64,000 nucleotides of DNA from Leptidea sinapis (GCF_905404315.1 NC_066273.1:5580001-5644000); one strand, 5' to 3'; counted from the first letter of the stretch, positions 22,090-33,896 are shown. The notes: generated from the letters alone by a model not told the origin. Numbers and translations are program-made.

Positions 22090-22655
22090 ACACATTTTTA
22101 AGGTACATTCAATTTAAATCTAACTGTTATCTGCCTGACTATCATACACACTGCAAAAAATTTCATATTTTGCCTCTAGCTGAGCGTAGAAAAATATCGG
22201 ACATAGCGTTTCTAATGTCTTTATTTAATGGTGCAACTGAGTTGCCAGAACTGGTATCTAAGGTGGGCCTATACGCACCATCATTGTTTCTGCGCAGGCC
22301 AAATTTATTGTGCGTCCCTATAGCAAGAACTATATATAGACAAAATTCATACCTATTGCAAGCATGTCGTTCTTTCAATGTGGCATGCCGGGAGGTTGAT
22401 TTGGATTTATTCTGCACTAGTGTTGCTAGAATGAAGAGAGCCCTATGTGGTCGGTACTTTGAGTGATTTGGATTTTAATGTAGTTTCTTAATTTCTTGCC
22501 TTGAGTTTTTTGAGCATTGGAGTGTGGAGATGTAGTGATACCTGAATGTGGAAGCTGATAATTGGCCTTCATCATGTTAATTATATAATATTGAGAGTTT
22601 TTTAGCTGTAAGTTTCCCTAAAATTGTAAAATAAAATAAAATAAAATAACTACTG
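22090..22655 (+). mobile_element. non-LTR retrotransposon ORF2 C-terminus
   Basis: The frame ending at 22466 encodes RRKISDIAFLMSLFNGATEL, then PSLFLRRPNLLCVPIART and LLQACRSFNVACREVDLDLF. This is the post-RT C-terminal region of jockey/CR1-type ORF2 proteins (helix, NG-x-E, then R-T-x-Y-x-N-x-x, R-x-x-N). About 125 residues survive. The 3' UTR ends in a run of AAAAT units at 22626-22650, the usual short-tandem tail. Confidence 0.75.
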
Positions 22656-22904
22656 ACAATAACTTAGTTCTAAGTAAGCCTGTAAGGCCTGTACTATTGC
22701 CGTCAACTTCATACACCATACTCCAATCAAATATTGTTACAACCAAATAATATACCTTCATCTAATCATAAAATGAGAGTCGCATGACCTAGGATGCTCA
22801 ACAAGTCTTGATCAATTAAATTTTTATATTAATTTACAATTAGTTAACAAAAATAACAGTTAATAATTATTTGTTATTTTTTAAGAGCAAGACCGACATC
22901 TGAA

Positions 22905-23110
22905 TTCAATTTCCTAGTCAATATTGGGGTTGAGCAGGCTATCAACTGTAAAGTAGATCGTGTAGATGAAGTTTATCAACGACGCGTCACTAGACTGGTT
23001 GGCTCAGTGGAAGAGCACGCGCACGGAACGTAAGAGGTCGGGTTCGAGTTCCGCATCGTTCATAAATTTTGTTTTCAAATTTAATTTGTCTAATAATCAT
23101 CCATCATCCA
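22905..23110 (+). mobile_element. tRNA-like SINE (family C)
   Basis: GGTTGGCTCAGTGGAAGAGC and GTCGGGTTCGAGTTCCGCAT form A- and B-box-like parts of a tRNA-like head, followed by CATAAATTTTGTTTTCAAAT. No complete acceptor stem, so not a functional tRNA. Upstream TATCAACTGTAAAGTAGATC is shared with the copies at 12.6 and 37.6 kb. Confidence 0.65.
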
Positions 23111-23204
23111 TCACGAGCTTACTTGGAACTCTAATTTCTCTCTCTCTCTCCTGTACTTAAGTTCTACATAATCAACAATATAAGGCTTTAAAGACGACCT
23201 ATTT

Positions 23205-23310
23205 AGCCCAGGTAAGTGACCCTGCCTTCTTTGCTACAGGTTCCAGGTTCGAATCCCGGTGGGTGCAAACAATTATATGATGAATATAGATGTTTCTTTC
23301 CAAGTTATGC
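23205..23310 (+). mobile_element. SINE family B fragment
   Basis: CAGGTTCGAATCCCGGTGGG, then TGCAAACAATTATATGATGA and ATATAGATGTTTCTTTCC: the B box and start of the body of the family seen at 42650-42930. Confidence 0.6.
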
Positions 23311-23839
23311 CACTTTAACTTCATACTTCCATCTTTTGTGCTGTCTTCCACATTTTTCTTTTCATATTTATAAAGTATCAAAACTTTCTCGTCATCAAAG
23401 TCATTTACTCAAAATTAATTCCTGTAGATTTTTTTTTTATTACACTTACCTTTTTTTAAGAGAAGAAACAGCGCCAAATACTGTTTGGGTAGGTTTTTGA
23501 CACTCAAAAAATAGTACATTCTATTTAAAAAAATAATAATGACGCACGATTAACCTGAAAAAATCTGTAAGTTTAGTATAAAGTTATAGAGCAATTAACT
23601 CGTAGTTTTATTCGACGACAAGTATTATTAAACTTATAAAGATACAAGTACTAGATAGTGGCGGCATCGTGGGGCGGGGACTTACCTAAATTGTATGCTA
23701 GGGAAGCGATGGCTGGTGCATGCATCATGCTCGTGAACGGGCGCTGCTTGTTGTGCCTGGTCGGTCCTGTCTACATGGATTTTTATTTTATATTCATAAT
23801 ACAGGCTTTTAACTTTATGTGTGACTTTACCAAAATTGT

Positions 23840-24018
23840 TTAAAATATAATGAAAAAATGCTGAAACTGTTAATATAGATTTTAAAGAGTTGCAATGAGT
23901 TTCTTGCCACTTCTTCTCATTAAGGCTCAATATTTCCGAAGTGGTGGTACAATCTTTGACAATCATAAGTGTCATTTTGACGTTACTGAATAAATGATTT
24001 TTCTTTCTTTCTTTCTAG
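23840..24018 (+). mobile_element. LINE 3' UTR fragment with (TTTC)n tail
   Basis: GTTGCAATGAGTTTCTTGCC, ACTTCTTCTCATTAAGGCTC and ACTGAATAAATGATTTTTC, ending in TTTCTTTCTTTCTTTC. A LINE end related in layout to the GAGTTTCTTGC...TTCTTCTCAGG family. Confidence 0.55.
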
Positions 24019-24559
24019 AAAGTACTTATACTAGCTTTGGAATTCTTTATTGATATCAAAATATCTTAAATAATATTGCTTAATATTTTAAAGTTATTTA
24101 AATTTGATTACAAGCATCACTCGAGTTTAGAAAAATATTTTTTCACTAACTACCTGCAACTTCGTCTGCGCACACTTTGTTTACATGAAAATCTAACTAT
24201 TGAGTTGTATTTTGCACAAAAGTTTATGTTTTCGTATATTTTTGCGAAGAAAACTTAATTTCTTCTCAAAGATAGCAATAGACAAGAGCAACGTGTGCGT
24301 ACGGTGACCGGATCGGAACAGACAGGAAAACAAACAAGTTTAAATAAATCAGCTAAGTCTGTTATGTTGAAATTTCAAACAGTCTCACCCATTTTATACG
24401 CATGTATCTGAACATACACGGATAAATGTATGTATAGATCTAGCAATAAGTAAAACATAATTGAGATAATGTAATACTTACATTACAAAAATCAAAGAGA
24501 AATTTCTAGAAAATGTAGACGTTTAAATATTATATCTAAGCTAAGTCATCCCTCATCAT

Positions 24560-24760
24560 CATCCTCCAAAAACAACAACAACGGACAAAGGCCTCCCCCA
24601 AAAATTTCCACGCAATCGGTCCTGCGCTGCCCTCATCCAACGTATTCCGGCGATCTTGACCAGATCGTCGGTAAATCTTGTGGGGGGCCTGACAACACTG
24701 CGTCTTCCGGTACGTGGTCGCCATTCGAGGACTTTATTGCCCCAACGGCCATCTGTAATA
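24560..24760 (-). mobile_element. EN-RT LINE 3' relic
   Basis: The minus strand reads the C-terminal region (RSGQDRRNTLDEG, LGEAFVR) of the same family as 1455-1655. Plus-strand landmarks are GCGCTGCCCTCATCCAACGT and GTACGTGGTCGCCATTCGAG. Frame broken. Confidence 0.7.
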
Positions 24761-24894
24761 AGTCATCTCTATGGAAGCTCAAATGACGAAAGAAATCAAT
24801 CTCAGGATCGCAACGAGTTGGCTAAAAGAAATTATGAAGTCAAAAGACTTAAGTATGTCTATAAAAAGGAGAAGCTTCAATATCTGCATATTAC

Positions 24895-25168
24895 CTTCCA
24901 CCAACCACACCTTTGGTCAGGAAGCCGGCCAGATTATCGGTACCACAACCGCGTCTCTTTCTGCCGTGAAGCAATAATGTGTAAGCTAGTGATATTAGTT
25001 GGCAAATGAGACTTAACATCTTATGTCTCAAGGTGATGAGCGCAGTTGTAGTGCCGTGCAGAATTTTAGGGTTTTTCAAGAATCCTGAGTGGCACTGCAT
25101 TGTAATGGGTAGGGCGTATCAATTATCATCAGCTGACCGTCCTGCTGGTCTCGTCCCTTATTTTCATA
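24895..25168 (+). mobile_element. SINE family A copy
   Basis: Plus-sense copy from AGGAAGCCGGCCAGATTATC to CTCGTCCCTTATTTTCAT and AAAATAAAA. The central part between GTGAAGCAATAATG and AAATGAGACTTAACATC is shortened, so the CAGTAATG hairpin is lost. Confidence 0.75.
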
Positions 25169-25169
25169 A

Positions 25170-25830
25170 AATAAAACCTTGCCTGATATGTGGCTGCGAA
25201 ACTTGGACCCTAACCAAAACATTGAGAGAGAAACTTGCCGTAACACATAGATCAATGGAGAGTAGTACGGCCGGTTATAAACTACAGGATAAGAAACACA
25301 GACCTACCTACGAGACTTACCGAAATACTCAAACAAATCAACCAACAAAAGTGGAAATGGGCAGGGCATATGATAGGTTATAGGTTATAGGTTATCACGG
25401 GCTATTATCCGCAACTCGACGACTACAGCGCGCCTATTTTGCGTGGTGAGGAGGGCGGCTAATCCTGCCACCCTAGTTCCTCAAGGTAATGTATCAAACC
25501 TCTGATGTCACCCATGACCTCGGGGAGAGTCCTCGGTGACCCCAGGTGTTTGGCCCGGTATGAGGCCACACTCCTACACTCCAAAATGACGTGTGCGGCC
25601 GTTTCGTCCGGCAGGGCATATGATGCGAGATAAAGTGGAAAAATACAGCAAAATGATACCCTAGAGATGGCAAAAGAAAACGAGGAAGACAGCACACAAT
25701 GTGGGAAGATGAAATAAAATTGACAGCAGAACCTAACTGGAGAAGAGTTGGCCAAAACAGAAAAGAGTAGAAATCGTTGGAGGAGGCCTTTGCCAATCAG
25801 CACGCCGAACTAAGAGACATTTTATAAAAT
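25170..25830 (+). pseudogene. RTE-like reverse transcriptase relic, interrupted
   Basis: The plus strand encodes GCETWTLTK, LAVTHRSMESS, then broken frames with KKTRKTAHN and GGLCQSA: the C-terminal region of an RTE-like EN-RT (normally YGxETWxLTK, VTQRAMERxMLG, then WxGHxxR and GRPxxRW). Split at 25375-25610 by another LINE. Several frameshifts and stops. Confidence 0.65.
25375..25610 (-). mobile_element. nested R1-clade LINE 3' end
   Basis: The minus frame encodes ETAAHVILECRSVASYRA, LGSPRTLPEVMG and HYLEELGWQD before a stop, the C-terminus of R1-type LINE ORF2. Its tail (plus-strand GGTTATA units) abuts GCAGGGCATATGAT at 25361-25374; the same 14 bp recur at 25611-25624, an exact target-site duplication. 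The insert is only 236 bp, so it is strongly 5'-truncated. Confidence 0.8.
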
Positions 25831-26539
25831 AGCTTCTTATTTCTACTAAATAATAAAGAGCAGGTGTATTTGATTCTATATAACGTTTCCTAGGTTTATT
25901 TACGATTAACTATAATCAATTTAATAGCTACGGACCTACGCAGCTGACTTTTATGTTCAAATATAAAATACGCAGGTGATTTTACTGCACAGTGCATTCA
26001 CGATTTAGTCGAAGGCCCGAATGCTTCCATCTGCTACGAACAGAAGCTAATTAGCTATGTTAACATGTACTAAAACTTTGTGATACTATAAAACGTATGT
26101 TCCGACTTTCAGTTTGAGTAATGAATATGTTTTACATTGATTCTTTTAAATCGACGATGATAATCTATACATTATAAATGGTAATGTGTCTTTTTGATAT
26201 ATTGTTATAACAGTTCTTTTAAATGGATATGAATATTTAGGTAAGTATACCAGAACTTTAGCGATTCAAAGCGTGAGTGCAATTTATAGGCACGAGATGA
26301 AGTCTGGGAACAATACAACCCCCGTGCTGAAGTTAAACGTTTCCCCAAGTTATACATAATGATTTATACATGGGGCACAATAAAGGTTTTGCACTTCTAG
26401 CTAATCGGAACTATTTGAATTTCGAATGTTATATTTTTTGAAACGTTGCAACCTTCTTAGTAATAATAAAAAATAATTGGCGGGAAATCATTTGTCAATT
26501 GTTTTTTATCGCACATCAAAGTTCTACGTCCGCAACGAT

Positions 26540-27020
26540 AATGTAATTTAGTCGAAAAGATTTTAGAGCGATGATTTTTTATGATTTTAAAAGTTCTCTC
26601 TCTCCGCAAGACTGCGCCGTTCGTCTTCAAAATGCTTTTGGGAGAGAAGCATCTTGCTTGAGCACCGTGAGGCGATGGTTTGCTGAATTTGAGAGAGTTA
26701 GAGTTTGAGAGATTACGGGTACCATCTGCACAATTCCACTTGAAGATCAAAAGAATGTTAATGCCGAGTGGTTTTCTGTGGCTCTTAAAAAAAGTTCGCG
26801 AAAGACGACCTAAAAGCCGCGTTCTCCTACAACATGACAACGCTTCATAACACACGACCAACAAAACTAAGTCATTTTTAGCTTCCGAAAAAGTACAACT
26901 CGTCACCCATCCTGCACTTAGCTCCCCTACCTAGCTGTATAGACCCTGTGATTTCTTTTTTCTCAAAGAAGCTTTCAAAAGAGATTTTGATAATCTAATG
27001 ATGATGACATTAAAAAGTCG
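26540..27020 (+). pseudogene. mariner transposase relic with internal deletion
   Basis: The plus strand gives an N-terminal part (RAMIFYDFKSSLSPQDCAVR, then CLSTVRRWFAEFER helix-turn-helix) and, after a large internal loss, a catalytic-region part (LLQHDNAS, HTTNKTKSFLASEKVQLVTH, CDFFF). HDNA and CDFFF match mariner second and third acidic-residue boxes. Stops are present, so it is inactive. It differs from the 3.0-3.7 kb relic, which has SPNDF, so it is a separate lineage. Confidence 0.75.
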
Positions 27021-27099
27021 GACAGTGGCACTTAAGACACGACTAGGGAGAAAAGTGTGCTTTACATTGTCTCTAAATACACGTTTGCCATTCCGCTAT

Positions 27100-27270
27100 C
27101 AGGCTTACGGTAAACGAAAATCGTTGTGACCCTAGCAAGTAGCGATGACCGCAATCATACCCAGAGACTCTCCCAATGTCTTGGGAGAAGAAGCGCCAGG
27201 GTATAGGGCTCCGCCCTGACACCCTCCTTCCTCCTTCACACAGGGGGTGAGAAGACCACTCGACAGTAGC
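27100..27270. other. GC-rich unclassified fragment
   Basis: A GC-richer block (CCAGGGTATAGGGCTCCGCC, CTGACACCCTCCTTCCTCC) in AT-rich DNA, with no frame matching a known domain. Probably an old transposon or LINE untranslated region; unproven. Confidence 0.3.
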
Positions 27271-27544
27271 AATCAGACTGCGAGTGATATGTCCTTAGAT
27301 AACGGCGTTACCTAGATTCCAATAGGTATAATGCACATTAAAACAATAATGTGTTTCAGCTATCGTAAGACAGAATCCACGTTATATTGCGCAAATGTAA
27401 TATCATTAAAGAGCTTTCAGTTAAATGACACATGAGTATCTAAATACAATATTTTGTAGAATTTTAGTTATCAATTCTCTTTTGTGATTGATTTATTTTA
27501 GATTATCTTCAATTTGTGATTGATATCTGTCGATTTCGAAGTAT

Positions 27545-27840
27545 TATGACGCTCAGAAAGATACATAAAATCCTAAACAAAACCATCAGGAAAAAAAAGG
27601 AACCTTACAGATGCATTAAAAATGATAATGCAAATGGCAGGACATGTGGCTAGGGTCCCAGACCAAAGATGGACCTTAAAAGCGACAAGATGGAGTGGTC
27701 CCTCAGGTAAAAGATACCGAGGTAAACCCAAAATGATGTAGAGGTGTGACCTTCTTACAGTGGCAGGTAAAAACTGGCTGGAGAAAGCAAAACATAGTGT
27801 TGTGGAAGAAGATGGAGGAGGCATATACCCAGATGGGATA
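27545..27840 (+). pseudogene. EN-RT LINE C-terminal relic
   Basis: Broken plus-strand frames contain NANGRTCG, RPKMDLKSDKMEW and a late WRRHIPRW-like end, in the order of the LINE RT C-terminus (WAGHVAR, WRP, EEA). Many stops. Same broad type as 25170-25830 and 42430-42620. Confidence 0.45.
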
Positions 27841-28477
27841 AAGATTATAATTAAAGTAATAACATTAGTTTAAAGTATAATTTTTTAATGTTTATAACAC
27901 ATTAAAATATGTAATCTATCCTCTGGAATAAGTACTTATTATTTTTATTATCTGTCGATGTTGCTCGTCATGTTCGCTTTATGTTGTATGTGTACAATTA
28001 TCTCTTAAACTATACTATATGCACATATAGCCCAGTAGAACGTTCTCTTTACTAGCAAATAGTAGTTAATCTGTACATTAACAGATAACATAATCTTATC
28101 TAGCATATACTTCAAAGCTGCTTATCATTTATAGGCAACCTTGCAGCGGCACCGAAAAAGAATTCCGCATAAACCACATTAAACTTAATTGTCCCATATA
28201 ATAATTCAGTATTCGTTCATACAGATTGGTTGATTTGATAAACGATATGCCATAGATAGCGTAATCAATAATCAGGCCAGTTATTAAAAGCGAATATAAC
28301 CTATCCTAGATTGCTTTGAAGTCGCCGCCGATGTTTGATTGTCCAATCGTTGTAGGAATGAGTTAGTAGTTAATACTAACATTACAAAGAAGGGCATTCT
28401 GTTTTCAAGGGTTTTCTGTGTATATGATAAATTATAGAAAAATTAGATTAGATTAGAGATACAATTACATGCGTTTT

Positions 28478-28771
28478 ACGGCCGTTCCCAATATACTATC
28501 TACAGATAGAGAAAAATTACTACCTTCTACTGTCAGTAATTAGCTGTCAATAATCTGAAGCTGTCCCAACATACACGATAAGTCATTCTTATCGCCTTAT
28601 TTTTATATATTACAAACTTCTATCGCTGGTAAGCTATATATCGTCCCATTGACAGACAGCGTGTACGGATAAGGTGAGTTACCGTCGATAAGTTTATTGG
28701 GACACACCAGTCAACGATAGTTACGATTTTTATCTCAAGTAAGAGATAGACTGAATATTGGGAACGGCCGT
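28478..28771. mobile_element. TIR element with ACGGCCGTTCCCAATAT ends
   Basis: ACGGCCGTTCCCAATAT at 28478-28494 is exactly inverted at 28755-28771. The inner flanks are also partly inverted (CTATCTACAG with AGATAGACTG). 294 bp, non-coding. The end motif also appears as AACGGCCGTTAG at about 14545. Confidence 0.8.
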
Positions 28772-28904
28772 TATTCCTTTAAAAGTGTTTTATTTAAATG
28801 TGTATCAATCGCGTTATACAAAAAAAAATATTGTATAGAAAATTCTTTTGTGTCTGACAAACAAGATCCGCGCCTGCTTTTAGAAATCAAGCAGTTATAC
28901 TATA

Positions 28905-29115
28905 AATATTATGTGAACCTGCTTCCTTGTGCGGTGTTTCCGGTACGATACGACATGGGTACCTTCAAAAAAAGCGCGTACACCTTCCTTAAAGACCGCC
29001 AATGCTCTTGTGATTCCTCTGGTGTTGCAAGAGAATGTGGGCGGCGGTGATCACTTAACACCAGGTGACCCGTACGCTCGTTTGTCCTCCTATTCTATAA
29101 AAAAAAACATGTAAT
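28905..29115 (+). mobile_element. jockey/CR1-like LINE 3' end
   Basis: The plus frame encodes CAVFPVRYDMGTFKKSAYTF, LKDRQCSCDSSGVARECGRR and a stop, the terminal peptide of a common lepidopteran jockey/CR1-like ORF2, followed by a short 3' UTR and an A-run near 29110. A shorter copy lies at 41635-41775. Confidence 0.75.
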
Positions 29116-29119
29116 AAAA

Positions 29120-30350
29120 AAACTCAGAAGTTTGTTTAATCCTTCATTATTAACATATAAAAATCGATAATTCCGATAAAATAATAATATCATTACTTTG
29201 CATTTAGAATGACTTTATTACGATCTATAATACCTACATAGGTGGCTAAGGGTTAATATATGATATATGCTCTTTGATATTTATAAAAATAAAAGAATAA
29301 TTATGTAATTTCATTTATAACATAAAGGTTTGGACATCAATATTTAAACAAAATTTGTTTAGCTGAAGTTCTATTAGAAACAATCGTACAAAATTTAGTA
29401 CAATATTTTATAAAGATTTTTAAATTTCTTATCAATTATGTTTGGTTCGAATTGGTTTATGTTGATACATAAATTAATGAATAGGAATAGATTATTTAAA
29501 ATTCTCATGTTTTTTTAGCAAAATAGATATACTTAAGCAATAAATTAATTTTAATGTTTATATATATTTAGTGCTTAAAACTTGATAGTATTAATAGAGC
29601 TATTATCGTTACTCTTAACTTGTCTCTTTTTAATCTCGTCTTTTTATATTAAGTATGCAAAATCTTATAATATAACTTCTTAAATTCTATATGTATGTTA
29701 ATAATTAATATTAATTTTTATATGAAGCTCTCATAACTATGGGATAAAATATAGTATATTTCTTTCTTCAAAATAACCATAATTTTGAATAATGTTAATA
29801 TTTATTACAATTGCGATTTATAATAATCTTTTATATTTTAATGTTATAAAATACATTTCCCCATAAAACGAATGAGAAGAGGTCGCCAGCAATTTTTATG
29901 CTATTTCGATATAGACTATTATATGGCTGCATTAAATATCAAATTATTGGTATGAAGTCAATTTGAATTTTAGTGAGAGTCATAGAATTCGATAGGTACC
30001 ATAGAAATCTTAATAATAAGGCACTATTATTAAGATTTCTATGATAGATATCAACCGGTGTGAGGGAATCTCGATCTTATGGTTCACAAGCTAAGGTCGA
30101 GAATGACATTTATCGCTATTATATAAACGAGTTTTTTCTTTCTTGTCTACTATTTATGCTTTTGGTCTATATCATGTGAGACTAATCCTTAGAGGTAGAG
30201 GTGTAATTGAATGATTCATTATGTAACTGAGCGATATTGTGAACATATACCTAAAAGGGTAATAACTTAACTTTTTTAAATATTACATTCTGTATGACAC
30301 TAGATAACTTATTTATGATTTATTTATCTAACATTCAGTGGGATATGACA
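29120..30350. other. AT-rich non-coding DNA with hairpin and repeat-unit fragment
   Basis: Mostly featureless. It holds a partial outlier (29735-29795: GGGATAAAATATAGTATATT, ACCATAATTTT) of the tandem repeat that starts at 30357, and the perfect hairpin at 30000-30043. Confidence 0.5.
30000..30043. repeat. perfect 19-bp stem hairpin
   Basis: CATAGAAATCTTAATAATA, a 6-nt loop AGGCAC, then the exact inverse TATTATTAAGATTTCTATG. Either a tiny foldback/MITE relic or a structured RNA; the stem is short for a canonical animal pre-miRNA. Confidence 0.85.
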
Positions 30351-30356
30351 AACGTT

Positions 30357-31145
30357 ACAACTGCTAGTTTGATACTTGGTGATCAGTATTCAAATTTATA
30401 CCAAGTTCTGGTACCTAGTAAGAATTATGCTACCGACTGTTACCGCAGCTATACACAGCCATTATTCATGCCTCATATACAAAGAAAAACTCAGCTATCC
30501 CTAGGGAATTCATGAACTATGTATATTTCTTTGCTTCATTATTACTATAATTTTTTATTTTCAATTAATTACAACTGCTAGTGTCATACTTAGTGATCGG
30601 TATTCAGGTGTAGTACCAATTTCTGGTACCTAGTAAGAATTATGTTACCGACTGTTACCGCAGCTATACACAGCCATTGTTCATGCCTCATATACAAAGC
30701 AAAACTCAGCTATCCCTAGGGAATTCATAAAAATGTTGGGATAAAATGTAGTCATAGTATATTTCTTCACTTCAGAATTACCATAATTTTTAATTTTCAA
30801 TTCATTACAACTGCTAGTGTGATACTTGGTGATCGGTATTTAAGTGTATACCAAGTTCTGGTACCTAGTAAGAATTATATTACCGACTGTTACCACAGCT
30901 ATAAACATCCATTGTTCATACCTCATATACAAAGCAAAACTCAGCTATCCCTAGGGAATTCCTCAAAATGTTGGGATAAAATATAGTCATTGTATATTTC
31001 TGTATTCCAGAATTACCACAATTTTTAATTTTCTATTGATAACAACTGATAGCGTAATACTTGGTGTTCGGAATTTAAGTGTGTACCAAGTTCTAATCCC
31101 TAGTAAGAATAATATTTCCGACTATTACCACTGTTATAAATAATT
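30357..31145 (+). repeat. four-copy tandem repeat, unit about 214-236 bp
   Basis: Units start with ACAACTG(C/A)TAG at 30357, 30571, 30807 and 31042 (the last partial). Each holds GGTACCTAGTAAGAATTAT, CCGACTGTTACCGCAGCTAT, CTCATATACAAAG and TATCCCTAGGGAATTC. The fourth copy is most diverged. It does not match any other repeat in the window. Confidence 0.9.
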
Positions 31146-31149
31146 TCCA

Positions 31150-32235
31150 GAATTATGCTGATATTTCTCGAAACCCTGTAGTCCGAACTTGTAGCATTAT
31201 GTAAATAAATAAGAATATTTTAACAAAATTAGATTAAAATGATGCGAATTCCAAATGCCTTTGTCATTATAATGAAATAAAAATGCAAATTACAACAAAA
31301 ATTACTTTAATTTGAAAGACATGACGATGCAAAAGTGCAACGACCTTGGGTTACCCATTAAAAACGGATTACAAACTGGAGCAGACTGGTTCTAAAAACT
31401 GTTGATTTAGTGCTTGTACATGGTTCGGGGTTCCAGATTATCTGATTAAATTTGAATATCAGGCATTCTTATTGTGTCCACTATAATTTATATGCAATGT
31501 TAAACGTTTATGTAATTATTATGTTAATTTTCTTTTGTTATAATTTACAACGACTATGATTGTACATTTTGTAAGTTATACGTTAAATTAAACTTATAAT
31601 TATTTTAAAGCAAGCTAAAATGCGCATGCAAGTAATATTGAAAATGCTGTCTAATTACAAACTAACGGTTTTTTTTACACTTTCTAATTAAATAACCTAA
31701 TATGGCAATTGATTCAATTTTAAACAAGACGCAACACACAAAGTGTACACAATAAATCTTGCGGTTTTTGATTTTAGGCAAACTTTAAAATGCCAGGCCA
31801 AAAGAAAATTGTCTACTGTCGCAACGTCAATATGACCCAAGTGACCAGTGTGTTGAAAAAGTATCTAAAATTTAATTTAAAAAAACAATGAATCTGAACC
31901 TTTGCAGTTGTATAAATAAAAAACAAAATAAACAAACATTTTCAGACTAACTACTACTTTCAGGATAACTTTTGCTTGAGCTTTTGAGAATGTTTTTATG
32001 ACTTGAGATTGTTAAGACTGTGCTGTAGATTCAGAAGTAAATTTATTAAATTATTTTTGTGTTATTTAGCTTTTCTTATAAACTTAATCTATCATTAAGT
32101 CATTTTCTATCGCAACTTTAGACTAAAAGTATTATTAATTTAAAAATAAGCCTGTTTATTTCATATTTCGTAATCTCAAAATGCCACTTTTCAACATTTT
32201 TTAGTTGATTTTCATTATTTTGAATTTAAGTATTG
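31150..32235. other. AT-rich non-coding DNA
   Basis: No gene, domain or recognised repeat. Open frames are short and compositionally driven. Confidence 0.5.
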
Positions 32236-32239
32236 TTAG

Positions 32240-32460
32240 TTTTCTTCTATAGCCTTTGGTAAAGGTCTCCTCTTTTCTTCCATCTTTCCCTGCCCTTTCC
32301 TAGTTCCATCCATTCACTTCCTGCGATATGTACCATGTCTTTAACCCACCGTCTTTTTGGTCAAACAACACTTTGATTCCCTGATGGTCCACCGTACGGT
32401 ACCAGCTTTCCACCTTCTTTCAGTGGAGCCTGATGTAAATATGTCTGGCCCATGGTAACT
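32240..32460 (-). pseudogene. EN-RT LINE C-terminal relic
   Basis: The minus strand gives KRRWVKDMVHIAGSEWMEL and then GREGWKKRGDLYQR, matching the RRWxDDIxxIAGxxWM...REGWKxLEEA ending of lepidopteran endonuclease-reverse transcriptases. Upstream frame broken. Confidence 0.65.
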
Positions 32461-33270
32461 TTAGTATCAGAATAAACATGAACTTATATTTTTTTTAATA
32501 AATGTAGCTACTAAAAATATTTCGAAATGGTAGTTGTCTGAATATTTAATCATCCAAATATTGTGAATTTTCTTGGGATATTAAAAGGTAACTTTTCACC
32601 AAATTTCGTGAAAAAAAAATATTTTTACAAATATAAAATTAGAAAATCATTAACTTTGTTATTTGATTTATTTTCATAATTTTGAGGTATTTAACATTTT
32701 TTCCATGGGACTTTTAGTTTCACCGGAAATCGAGATAAGCCATTTTTACCCCTTTTCCACTCCCGACCTAAGATCGGCATAATTCTTTATTTCCTTTAAT
32801 TTTTTTTAAATTCTCTTCCTTTTCCAATAGTTTTTACTTTTTATATATTTCAAAGGCTTCCGCACTGGTTTACTGGTAGCAATGTCAATCGATAGAAAGT
32901 AATGGAACATTATAAATTAAAAAACCTTAGTTCGTATACTAGTGTGAAATACAATTATAATAACATTCAGCTCACAATGAAATATTCAGTGAGAATACAA
33001 TCTTTGTTTAAGCAGAGTAAGATTCTGATCTTGATTCATAAATTAACACCAGGCCAAGGTACCGCGACATTTTCAATTTAAATTTGATTATATCTCGAAA
33101 GCCCTTACTGGAGCTCATTAAAATGTGGGAAGAGCATATACAAGCAACACTTCAGATAGTTGCATATAGTTACTACCATTCGTTCGTGTATAAATTGGCT
33201 AGTGGATTATATCACAGTAGGCATATATATGTATGTCTACTGTGATTTATTTGTGTTTTATTTTTATACT

Positions 33271-33690
33271 AGCTGACCCGGCAAACGTTGGTAAAATTGT
33301 AATAATGAAATAACCGTTCTTTACTACATGTATATGAACATATTATATACGGTGCATACACCAAAATATATTTTTTACATTTTATGTTAAATTAATTAAA
33401 AAATTTAATTAATTTAAATTTTGCTATATAATTTTTTTTTAGAGTTAGACTGAGTCTTGGACATTTCAACATTACTTTATTTTTCTAAAATAAACGTAGC
33501 CTAAGTAACTCCTTATTACATCAGCTACCTGATTACAAACAGACAGACAGACAGACAAAAATTGTAAAAAAATGTTATTTTGGTGTATGTACCGTATATA
33601 TATTCATATACATGTAGTAAAAAACGGTTATGTCAATATTACAAACAGACACCCCAATTTTATTTATATGTATAGATAATATAACAATAT
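33271..33690 (-). mobile_element. Helitron-like fragment, inverted
   Basis: Begins CTAGCTGACCCGGCAAACGT and shares its body with 17872-18240 (CAGACAGACAGACAAAAATT, ATACATGTAGTAAAAAACGG, ACACCCCAATTTTATTTATA). Confidence 0.6.
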
Positions 33691-33896
33691 TTATTAGTTT
33701 ATATTAGTATATGTATATATATATATATGTTGTTATTTTTTAGTTAGTATAGTGTCTATTGATTTAAATTGGGTTTTGAATGACGTCGTGTTTGGTTTAT
33801 GTGGTGATAGTTAATAAAATAGTTTTGTCTGATAAAATATAGCAATTTAGTATCTAGTGATATTGCCAAACTTAAATACTTATATTTATTGTTAAT

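Noticed and set aside
22017..22466. 149-codon open frame as a host gene
   Set aside because: The second two thirds are the C-terminal region of a jockey/CR1-like LINE ORF2, and an (AAAAT)n tail follows.
23640..23760. GC-richer patch with a minus-strand donor-like AGGTAAGTCC
   Set aside because: No matching acceptor or recognisable peptide, and a LINE 3' end follows closely; too weak to call an exon.
26457..26906. 149-codon minus-strand open frame
   Set aside because: It is the antisense shadow of a plus-strand mariner relic.
30357..31145. CRISPR-like or clustered tRNA array
   Set aside because: Units are contiguous 214-236 bp repeats without unique spacers or tRNA folds, in an animal genome.
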